Source of the DNA: an uncultured Odoribacter sp.
GTDB lineage: Bacteria > Bacteroidota > Bacteroidia > Bacteroidales > Marinifilaceae
Direction of reading: 5' to 3'
DNA length: 64,000 bases
Assembly (NCBI GenBank): GCA_910588375.1
Contig: CAJUQA010000004.1
Span: 1 to 64,000 of the forward strand
Of this stretch, positions 57,155-64,000 are shown piece after piece (position 1 is the first letter of the stretch; each line of letters starts with the position of its first letter). A model generated the notes under the pieces. It saw nothing but the letters and a program-made list of their open reading frames with translations, searched no databases and was not told the origin of the DNA. Made by a program: the position numbers and the translations under genes.

Positions 57155-59872
57155 ATGAGGAAAATCTTTATGAAAGGCCTGCTATTATTGGTTCCGGTGT
57201 TTTTTATGACGCTGGCAGCCATGTCACAGAGCATTGTTAAAGGAAAGATTATCGACTCGGAAACCAAGGAAGAATTGGTGGGAGCTACGGTAATGGTAAA
57301 AGGAACATCGGAAGGTGTTGCTGCCGATTTTGATGGAAGTTTTGTATTGAAAACAACTGCAGAAGGAAAGCAAACACTGGTATTTAGGAGTGTAGGTTAC
57401 AAAGAATTGCAGAAAGAAGTGAAACTTTCAGGTGACGCGTTGGATTTGGGAGTAATCAAAATGACAACGGAAGCCATCGGATTGGGGGATGTGACTGTAA
57501 CAGCTTCTGTCGCTGTGCGTCGTAAAACGCCGGTTGCTGTTTCCGTAGTAGAGCCTATCGAGATTGAAACGAAACTTTCCACACAGGAATTTCCGGAAAT
57601 GCTAAAATCCACACCGGGTGTATATGCGACAAAATCGGGTGGTGCCTTTGGAGATTCCCGTATTAATTTGCGTGGTTTTGAACAGGCCAATATCGCTGTG
57701 ATGATTAACGGTGTACCCATGAATGATATGGAATGGGGGGGATTATATTGGTCTAACTGGGCAGGACTTTCGGATGTGACACGTTCTATGCAGGTACAAC
57801 GCGGATTGGGTGCTTCTAAGGTTTCCTCTCCTTCTGTCGGAGGTTCTATCAATATTGTAACGAAAACAACAGATGCGAAAGCGGGTGGTTCAATTTCCTA
57901 CGCATTGGGAAATGACGGTTACAACAAAGTAATGTTTAATGTTTCCACGGGATTGCGCAATGGTTGGGCCCTTACCTTACTGGGGGCTAAAAGTTGGGGC
58001 GACGGATATGTTCAGGGAACGGAATTTGAAGCCTATTCTTATTTCGGAAATATTTCCAAACAAATCAATGAGAATCACTTGTTATCGTTCACGGTGTTCG
58101 GGGCTCCGCAGTGGCATAACCAGCGTAGTAACTATGACGGTTTGACGATTGCCGGTTGGCAGAATGTGGAAAAATATATGGGCAGAGACCGGCAATATCG
58201 GTACAATCCGACATATGGTTTCGGATTGCACGGAGAACGCAAGACCTCTTCTTACAACCACTATCACAAACCGCAGATTTCATTAAATCATTCATGGACG
58301 ATTAATGAAAAATCCAGTCTTTCCACTGTAGCTTATGTATCTATCGGCCGTGGAGGCGGTTATAAAGGTTTGGGTGCCACATCTGCTTATGCCAACATGT
58401 GGTACGGTTCCAGTAACGGTACCTTGAATACTTATTTCCGTAATGAGGATGGAACATTTGCTTATGATAAGATTTATGAATTGAATGCCACGAGCGATAA
58501 CGGTTCCTTGATGGCAATGTCCGAATCCAAGAATGAACATAACTGGTACGGTTTGATGTCTACTTATACTACCAGTATCGGTAAGTATTTTGATGTGTAC
58601 GGAGGTATCGATTTCCGTTACTATAACGGTACGCATACCAATGAATTGGTTGATTTATACGGAGGCGATTTTTTCATTGATTATTATCGGGGAAATGTAA
58701 AGGCCGCCAACAATGCAAATGCCGCCGATCCGGAATGGGTAAACCGGAAACTGAAAGTGGGGGATGTGGTATATAGGGATTATGACGGTTACGTTATGCA
58801 GGAAGGTATTTTCGCACAAGCCGAATATAACAAAGGACCTTTGAGTGTATTTGTTGCGGGTGCGGTTTCCAATAGTGGTTATTGGCAGAAAAACCATTTT
58901 TATTATGACAAAAAACATGAAAAATCCAAAACCGAAAACTTTATCGGTTGGAATGTAAAGGGAGGGGCCAACTATAACTTGACCGAACAACACAATGTAT
59001 TTGCTAACATTGGTTACATCTCTCGTGCACCGTTTTATTCCGGTGGTGTATTCTTGTATGCGATGAATAGCAATGCAACCAATCCCGATGCTATTAATGA
59101 AAAAGTATTTTCGGCTGAAATTGGATATGGTTTCCGTTCTTCCATTTTCACTGCTAATTTGAACCTCTATCGTACGGAATGGTTGGATAAAACCATGACC
59201 CGTACCATTGATTTAAAAAATGGCGACCGGGCAACAATCAATATGAGTGGAATTGATGCTTTGCATCAGGGAATAGAAGTCGATTTCGTTTTCCGTCCGA
59301 TAAAGGATGTTGATATTACCGGTATGGTTTCTATCGGCGACTGGAAATGGAACAGTGTTTCTTCCGGTTATTTCTATAATTCATCTGGTCAGCCTTTGAA
59401 AAACAGCGACGGTGAGATTGCTTCCGGAATACAGGCGGAAGACCATGCCAAAATGACGGTGGATTTGGATGGAACCCGCGTTGGTAATTCTGCCCAAACC
59501 ACGTTTGCTATCGGTGCGAAGGTACAGCCGTTGAAAGGATTGCGGGTTGGTGCCGATTATACTTACTGGATGCGGAACTATGCGGAATTTTCTGTTGGAG
59601 GAAGCAGTGGTGGCGACTTAGTGATGAATGGGTATAAAAAATATGAAACTCCTTGGAGAATGCCTTCGGCCGGAGAATTGGATTTAAATGTTAACTATCG
59701 ATTCCCGTTGGGTAAATTGTGGGCAACTATTTATGGAAATGTAAATAACGTATTGGACGGAGTTTCAATTTCTGATGCTTATGATGGAACCGGACATGAC
59801 TGGCAGTCTGCTTATCGGGTATTTTATCGTTTTGGCAGAAACTATTCCGTTCGTCTGAAAATTACTTTCTGA
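57155..59872 (+). CDS. TonB-dependent receptor with CarboxypepD_reg domain
   Basis: A 905-aa outer-membrane receptor. After the signal peptide (ending AAMSQS) comes a CarboxypepD_reg domain (VKGKIIDSETKEELVGATVM near 28-47), a TonB box/plug (IGLGDVTVTASVAVRRKTP near 107-125, MLKSTPGVYATKSGGAFGDSRI near 148-170) and a beta-barrel ending VRLKITF. It has the SusC-like length and N-terminal domain, yet no SusD gene follows; the next gene is a different lipoprotein. The exported endonuclease two genes downstream suggests nucleic-acid-derived or other polymer fragments as cargo; this is inference. Confidence 0.88.
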   Translation: MRKIFMKGLLLLVPVFFMTLAAMSQSIVKGKIIDSETKEELVGATVMVKGTSEGVAADFDGSFVLKTTAEGKQTLVFRSVGYKELQKEVKLSGDALDLGVIKMTTEAIGLGDVTVTASVAVRRKTPVAVSVVEPIEIETKLSTQEFPEMLKSTPGVYATKSGGAFGDSRINLRGFEQANIAVMINGVPMNDMEWGGLYWSNWAGLSDVTRSMQVQRGLGASKVSSPSVGGSINIVTKTTDAKAGGSISYALGNDGYNKVMFNVSTGLRNGWALTLLGAKSWGDGYVQGTEFEAYSYFGNISKQINENHLLSFTVFGAPQWHNQRSNYDGLTIAGWQNVEKYMGRDRQYRYNPTYGFGLHGERKTSSYNHYHKPQISLNHSWTINEKSSLSTVAYVSIGRGGGYKGLGATSAYANMWYGSSNGTLNTYFRNEDGTFAYDKIYELNATSDNGSLMAMSESKNEHNWYGLMSTYTTSIGKYFDVYGGIDFRYYNGTHTNELVDLYGGDFFIDYYRGNVKAANNANAADPEWVNRKLKVGDVVYRDYDGYVMQEGIFAQAEYNKGPLSVFVAGAVSNSGYWQKNHFYYDKKHEKSKTENFIGWNVKGGANYNLTEQHNVFANIGYISRAPFYSGGVFLYAMNSNATNPDAINEKVFSAEIGYGFRSSIFTANLNLYRTEWLDKTMTRTIDLKNGDRATINMSGIDALHQGIEVDFVFRPIKDVDITGMVSIGDWKWNSVSSGYFYNSSGQPLKNSDGEIASGIQAEDHAKMTVDLDGTRVGNSAQTTFAIGAKVQPLKGLRVGADYTYWMRNYAEFSVGGSSGGDLVMNGYKKYETPWRMPSAGELDLNVNYRFPLGKLWATIYGNVNNVLDGVSISDAYDGTGHDWQSAYRVFYRFGRNYSVRLKITF

Positions 59873-59896
59873 TAATTTGATTTAAATGAATAAAAA

Positions 59897-62362
59897 ATGA
59901 AAAAACATCTCATATATCTTTGTTTGGCATCTGTGTTGGGATTAACAGGATGCACCGATGTGAATGATGACTTTGAGGGATTGAAGGATATGACAACTCC
60001 TGAAAATATGCTCAATAAGGATTATACATTGACAGCGGAAGACTATGCGACGATTAGTGCATTGAAAATAACGGGAGTGGATGCCGACGCATTGAAAGCC
60101 GTGAAGACAAATCTTTACTTGACGGATGCTACACCGGCAAAAACGGTATTGCCCGTTTTTATGAACAGCAAATGGGGAACGGCCTCTACAGGTTCGGCTA
60201 TCCGGATGATTTATGATTTTGGAGGGGAAACGCCTGCTTATCTGGCAGCGATAGCGTCTGCCGAAACTTATACATTGAGTGTAGAGGATTATAAAACGGT
60301 ATGGGCTATGGAAGGTGTTGAATACCTTACACCGGAACAGACACCGGAAATCGCATTGCCGAAAATACTGAATAAAAAGTTTGCGGAAGCGGAAGAAGGA
60401 GATGTGATGATTGCAGAATATGCTTATTCGGAAGAGGAACCGGAATTGGCGTTGCCGATTTTTATGGATGAGGATTTTGGAGGAGTGACAGTAGATGAAA
60501 ATGTAGCGTTGAGCGGTTGGACTAATTTTATAGAAAAGGGTACTAAAACTTGGATAGGAAGAGAATTTTCCGGGAATAAATATATTCAGATGACAGCTAA
60601 TGGTAGCAATGAAGATGAAAATATTGCTTGGTTAGTATCCCCGAAAGTAAATTTGGCAGAGTCCTCAGCCCCTACACTTAGTTTTGATATAACCATAGGA
60701 TATTATAATGCCAGTTGTTTGCAAATTTTGCTTTCCGAAGATTATGTGGATGATGTGACAACGGCTACATGGACGGATATTACAGCCAATTTTGCCATAC
60801 CTCAGGAACCTACCAATAAATATGGAAAGTCTGCGATTGCCGGATTGATGGACATGAGTGCATATAAGAAAAATATCAATATTGCATTTAAATATACCGG
60901 TTCGGGAACAGGTAAGAAGACGACAACTTATCAAATTGATAATCTATATTTGGGCGATGATAATGCAGTGAAAGAAACCAGTGTTTTTAAGGAAGATTTT
61001 GAAACATGTGAATTAGAGACAGGTAATAAACCTAAAGTTATTGCATTGAATGGTTGGTTGAATACAAAAGCCGAGCAACAATGGAAAGCGACACAATTTT
61101 CCAATAATATTTATGCGCAGGTTTCTGCTTTTAATGCAACTGCCGATAATACGACATGGTTAATTACTCCGGCGATAGCCCTTGCTGCAGGAACAGTTCC
61201 AGTGTTAAAATTCGAATTGAACGGAGCTTATTATAATGCGAATTGTTTGGAAGTTTATGTATCGACGGATTTTGATGGCACAAATGTAGAAGATGCAACA
61301 TGGATAGATGTAACGAGTTATGTGACACTTCCGCAGGACGAGAGTTATCAGGGATTTAAAAACTATTCTATTCCTTTAGTTTCTTATGTGGGGAAATCGG
61401 TATATATCGGTTTTAAATACACAGGAGATAAAGCAAAAGACAGGACTACAACTTATCAGATCGATAATGTGAATGTTGTAAATTATAGCCGTTCTGCGGC
61501 AACAACCTCTTTGATGACAAAAACAAGAGCTGCCGCATCTCCTAAAAAGGCTGCGGTTGTTGAATTTGCTGAAGGTAAATGGATAGTGAATACAAATGCG
61601 GTTGTACTTTCGGAGGAAGATTACAAAGCTATGGGTGAGCCGGGTTCTCATAATAATTTCAGCAGCTCTATTCCTGCCGGAAACTATTTGCCGAAGTTCT
61701 TGGAAAATAAATATCCTTATGCGAATGAGGGAGACGTGAAAGCCGTCGTATATAATTACTATGACAGTGAAGCTAAGACGACTGTATTAAAAGCTGACGA
61801 ATATGTCTATGCCGGAACTTGGCAATATAATAATGTTCCTGTTGAAACCATTACGGAACAATATGCTTATTCAGGTTCTTGGATGTATGACCCTAATGTT
61901 ACGATAACACTTGCCGTAGGTAGAGGAAATGGTGACGGACATTTCCAACTTTTGACCGATTGGGTTTGGGAAAATGTGGATGTTCCTGCCGGAGTTGCTA
62001 CTAAAGGAGGTGGATATGTAACAACTTACGCGAACAATGATTACTATTTCGGAGGTTCTGAGTACCAGAATAACTTTGATTTCCGTCCGTCTGCTTGGAA
62101 AGCGCAACATGCGGTTGCTTATGGAAATATGAGTGATGAGGAATTGACTGCTTTGATGTGGGAGCGTTTACCGGAAGCAGTAAAAATCATGTTGGAATGC
62201 AAATATCCGGAGGCACGTCCGGTAGAGGGATTAAATGTAATATACACGGTTAATTTCGGAGTATATGACGGTAATACTACTGAGATATATACAATACAGT
62301 GTGAAGTTACGGCTCCCGGCGAATTTACCTATGTGGAGGAATCATTGAAAAAAGCAGAATAA
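59897..62362 (+). CDS. Choice-of-anchor-J-type surface lipoprotein
   Basis: An 821-aa lipoprotein with lipobox GLTGC near residues 15-19. Residues about 60-180 form a region of short repeats (PxYTLTAEDYxT and PxVLPVFMNSKW / ALPIFMDEDFG motifs), and two jelly-roll domains of the choice-of-anchor-J type lie at about 195-355 (SGWTNFIEKGTKTW, YQIDNLYLGD) and 365-530 (NGWLNTKAEQQWKATQF, YQIDNVNVV). The C-terminal part is aromatic-rich. It takes the SusD position after the TonB receptor and may bind the cargo at the surface; the family has no established activity. Confidence 0.75.
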   Translation: MKKHLIYLCLASVLGLTGCTDVNDDFEGLKDMTTPENMLNKDYTLTAEDYATISALKITGVDADALKAVKTNLYLTDATPAKTVLPVFMNSKWGTASTGSAIRMIYDFGGETPAYLAAIASAETYTLSVEDYKTVWAMEGVEYLTPEQTPEIALPKILNKKFAEAEEGDVMIAEYAYSEEEPELALPIFMDEDFGGVTVDENVALSGWTNFIEKGTKTWIGREFSGNKYIQMTANGSNEDENIAWLVSPKVNLAESSAPTLSFDITIGYYNASCLQILLSEDYVDDVTTATWTDITANFAIPQEPTNKYGKSAIAGLMDMSAYKKNINIAFKYTGSGTGKKTTTYQIDNLYLGDDNAVKETSVFKEDFETCELETGNKPKVIALNGWLNTKAEQQWKATQFSNNIYAQVSAFNATADNTTWLITPAIALAAGTVPVLKFELNGAYYNANCLEVYVSTDFDGTNVEDATWIDVTSYVTLPQDESYQGFKNYSIPLVSYVGKSVYIGFKYTGDKAKDRTTTYQIDNVNVVNYSRSAATTSLMTKTRAAASPKKAAVVEFAEGKWIVNTNAVVLSEEDYKAMGEPGSHNNFSSSIPAGNYLPKFLENKYPYANEGDVKAVVYNYYDSEAKTTVLKADEYVYAGTWQYNNVPVETITEQYAYSGSWMYDPNVTITLAVGRGNGDGHFQLLTDWVWENVDVPAGVATKGGGYVTTYANNDYYFGGSEYQNNFDFRPSAWKAQHAVAYGNMSDEELTALMWERLPEAVKIMLECKYPEARPVEGLNVIYTVNFGVYDGNTTEIYTIQCEVTAPGEFTYVEESLKKAE

Positions 62363-62368
62363 ATATTT

Positions 62369-63241
62369 ATGGTGAAGACACCAGTGTATTTAAAGTTTAT
62401 TGCGGGCAGCGTGTTGCTGCTCGCAATATTTTTCTCTGCTTGTGGGGATGACCATAAACGGGAGAGTGAACCGGAGGAAGATTTGACCAATACCGTTCCC
62501 GGGCATTTGGAAATACCGCGATTGACGGGGGATACGGTGACATATAAATTTATTGAACATACGGTGAGGTATCAAGGGAAAACTGTTTCCAATTATTCGA
62601 TGGAATACCAGCTTGACTTGCGTCATACCCGTTGGGTGGCGTTTACTGCTTATGATTTGACGGCAGTGGACAATATTTCCCGTACGAATGCTTGGGCGGA
62701 TGATCCGGAGGTCCCGGAGGACAAACGCTCGGAAAGAACCGATTACAGCGGATACGACCGGGGACATTTGGTGGCTTCCAATGACCGGCGTTATTGTCGG
62801 GAGGCGAACGAACAAACTTTTTACTATTCCAATATGAGTCCGCAGTTGTCGAATTTTAACCAGGGAATCTGGCAAAAACTGGAGGAAAACGTCAAAGGCT
62901 GGATGCAGGATGACGCATTGCGAGACACGCTTTATGTCGTAAAAGGCGGAACGATACGGGAAGACCAGATATTGAAATACAACGGACCGCACTCCGTACC
63001 GGTTCCGAAATATTACTTTATGGCTGTCTTGGCCAAAAAAGGGAAGAGTTATAAATCCATTGCTTTTTGGCTGGAGCATAAAAAATATTCCACACCCTAT
63101 GATTTGCAGGGCAAAGTCCTTTCTGTCGACGAATTGGAAGAAAAGACTGGAATAGACTTTTTTCCGTTATTGCCGGATGTAATAGAGCGACAGACAGAAG
63201 CTTCATACACCCTTGGCGATTGGACCTGGTCAAACAGATAA
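62369..63241 (+). CDS. Exported DNA/RNA non-specific endonuclease lipoprotein
   Basis: A 290-aa protein with a lipobox (FFSACGDD, Cys near residue 25) and a NUC1-type DNA/RNA non-specific endonuclease domain (about 70-285). The catalytic DRGH motif is intact in DYSGYDRGHLVASNDRR near 126-142, and the magnesium-ligand Asn lies in YYSNMSPQLSNFNQGIW near 152-168. It should cut DNA and RNA outside the inner membrane. It begins 6 bp after the lipoprotein gene, so it forms an operon with the receptor and lipoprotein and could digest extracellular nucleic acid for uptake. Confidence 0.92.
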   Translation: MVKTPVYLKFIAGSVLLLAIFFSACGDDHKRESEPEEDLTNTVPGHLEIPRLTGDTVTYKFIEHTVRYQGKTVSNYSMEYQLDLRHTRWVAFTAYDLTAVDNISRTNAWADDPEVPEDKRSERTDYSGYDRGHLVASNDRRYCREANEQTFYYSNMSPQLSNFNQGIWQKLEENVKGWMQDDALRDTLYVVKGGTIREDQILKYNGPHSVPVPKYYFMAVLAKKGKSYKSIAFWLEHKKYSTPYDLQGKVLSVDELEEKTGIDFFPLLPDVIERQTEASYTLGDWTWSNR

Positions 63242-63243
63242 AA

Positions 63244-63424
63244 ACGGTATTGATTCGCTTTATCGGTACTCATGCTGAATACAATAAAGGCAAAGAACAT
63301 ATAAGGTGTAAGTCCTTCGTGGGTAGGTGATTATCTCACCGGACGCAGTGAACCCACCTTGAAAATAGCCCGTGAAATCAGCCGTAAACTGAATATAGAC
63401 GCCCATATTGTATTGGGCGTCTAG
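63244..63424 (+). pseudogene. Remnant of a higBA-like toxin-antitoxin pair
   Basis: Two fragments overlap in different frames. Frame one (63244-63330) reads TVLIRFIGTHAEYNKGKEH, matching the C-terminal end of HigB/RelE-type toxins (RFIGTHAEYD-like). Frame two (about 63311-63424) reads SWVGDYLTGRSEPTLKIARE and then ISRKLNIDAHIVLGV, matching the second half of an XRE-type helix-turn-helix antitoxin. Neither has a start codon or the rest of its gene, so both are decayed. The pairing order toxin-then-antitoxin is that of higBA. Confidence 0.6.
63397..63422. terminator. Hairpin before the 5'-nucleotidase gene end
   Basis: AGACGCCCA (63397-63405) pairs with TGGGCGTCT (63414-63422), a 9-bp perfect stem. 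It could end either convergent transcript but has no T-run; it lies inside the antitoxin remnant. Confidence 0.55.
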
Positions 63425-63437
63425 GGGTACACATGTC

Positions 63438-64000
63438 TTAATGGGCTTCGTAAATCAGCTTGTAGCCCTTTTCTTTCCCTTGTTTAAACCACTTTTCGGG
63501 AATTACTTTCCAATCGTTGCGGCATTGCGGGTTGAGCGTTTTTTTATCCCGGATGTATTCGGTGATATAATAACGTACGTCTTTGGGCTTGATTTCCACG
63601 ATGCGCTTTTCCATCTCTTCTTTACTCCATCCTAAGCCTTGCGAAAGATGGCCGCCCCCGCCGTTGCCCCGGTAGGAGTTGATGGCTACTTTATACATTT
63701 TGTTCGGGTCAAAAGGCGTGCCGTCGGATAGTGATAGGATTTTCACCCGTTGTCCCGGTGCCTTGCTTACATCGACGGTATAGCGGATACCTGCCGCACA
63801 TGAAAAATTGAAAAACGGGTGAGCAAGTGTGTAGGCACCCCGGCTGTTTTTTACAGGATTGCCTTTTGTATCTGTCTTGAAATTCAGCAGATGGTCGTTG
63901 GCAGAACGCATTGTGTTGTATTGAAGTCCGTAGGCATATTCCAGATATTTGTCGATTTCCTCTCCCGTGAAGTTCATCGTATATAAACCATTTTCATAGC
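63438..64000 (-). CDS. 5'-nucleotidase, C-terminal half (partial)
   Basis: The frame is open to the right edge, reading YENGLYTMNFTGEEIDKYLEY upstream and through the ATG at 63977, so the gene starts beyond the window. The visible 187 residues match the C-terminal substrate-binding domain of 5'-nucleotidase/2',3'-cyclic phosphodiesterases: GIRYTVDVSKAPGQRVKIL near the middle and VAINSYRGNGGGGHL (the substrate Asn/Phe region). The metallophosphatase domain lies outside. These enzymes dephosphorylate nucleotides in the envelope and would complement the endonuclease encoded opposite. Confidence 0.85.
   Translation of the reverse strand, partial: YENGLYTMNFTGEEIDKYLEYAYGLQYNTMRSANDHLLNFKTDTKGNPVKNSRGAYTLAHPFFNFSCAAGIRYTVDVSKAPGQRVKILSLSDGTPFDPNKMYKVAINSYRGNGGGGHLSQGLGWSKEEMEKRIVEIKPKDVRYYITEYIRDKKTLNPQCRNDWKVIPEKWFKQGKEKGYKLIYEAH

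Noticed and set aside
1..64000. CRISPR array or IS element
   Set aside because: The tandem repeats found have units of 6-13 bp without spacers, and no transposase-like protein or terminal inverted repeats of an IS were seen.

Overview
The window looks like a chromosome segment from a gut-type Bacteroidetes (order Bacteroidales). The signs are promoters of the form TTTG-N19-TAnnTTTG, weak or absent Shine-Dalgarno sites, many lipoproteins with LxxC lipoboxes, two TonB-dependent receptors, a GldH lipoprotein, BACON and CarboxypepD_reg surface modules, an HU-HIG protein and LpxB (Gram-negative lipid A). I cannot fix the genus; the urease locus and general gene style would fit a relative of Odoribacter/Butyricimonas, but that is a guess.

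Layout. 1-8.9 kb: right end of an AT-rich integrated element that continues off the left edge. It ends with a tyrosine recombinase next to tRNA-Ser(TGA) and carries RadC-like, SF2-helicase-like and several unrecognised genes, plus a repeated ~60-bp module placed in front of three of its genes. 9-18.3 kb: core genes (nhaA, a UDP-sugar 4-epimerase, mtaB-type methylthiotransferase, lpxB coupled to a thioredoxin-fold protein, a GH16 lipoprotein, kbl). 18.4-22.6 kb: a phosphoribosyltransferase-like gene, then an FMN riboswitch driving ribD-ribE-ribBA-ribH. 22.7-24 kb: an AbiF/Abi_2-type HEPN gene followed by a strong independent promoter and a folded non-coding region, which I consider the best candidate for an RNA-linked defence module. 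24.2-32.5 kb: an accessory cluster of an HU-HIG protein, three lipoproteins (two are tandem paralogues), two small exported proteins and a transglutaminase-like protein. 32.5-34 kb: an AlbA_2/Schlafen-type ATP-binding regulator whose coding sequence holds a 13-bp tandem repeat.

34.3-48.7 kb: a nitrogen/metal locus. Leftward runs a TonB receptor, a binding lipoprotein, an FecCD permease, an ATPase and a TsaA-FmdE fusion; rightward runs ureABC-EFGD, a UT-family urea transporter, an MFS permease and a CrcB/Fluc fluoride channel. The two operons share one 275-bp divergent intergenic region. I infer that the leftward transporter supplies nickel (or a nickel chelate) for urease. 48.7-54 kb: housekeeping genes (mnmA, trmB, gldH, an LD-carboxypeptidase, metG). 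54.3-56.9 kb: a GH2 beta-mannosidase. 57-64 kb: a TonB receptor, a choice-of-anchor-J lipoprotein, an exported DNA/RNA endonuclease and, on the other strand, the C-terminal half of a 5'-nucleotidase; together these could scavenge extracellular nucleic acid. A decayed higBA-like toxin-antitoxin remnant lies between the last two.

No CRISPR array, rRNA gene or IS transposase was seen. The most interesting items are the AbiF gene with its adjacent RNA candidate, the near-palindromes shared by two unlinked promoters, the three-copy module of the integrated element, the slippage-prone 13-bp repeat, and the divergent urease/metal-uptake locus.
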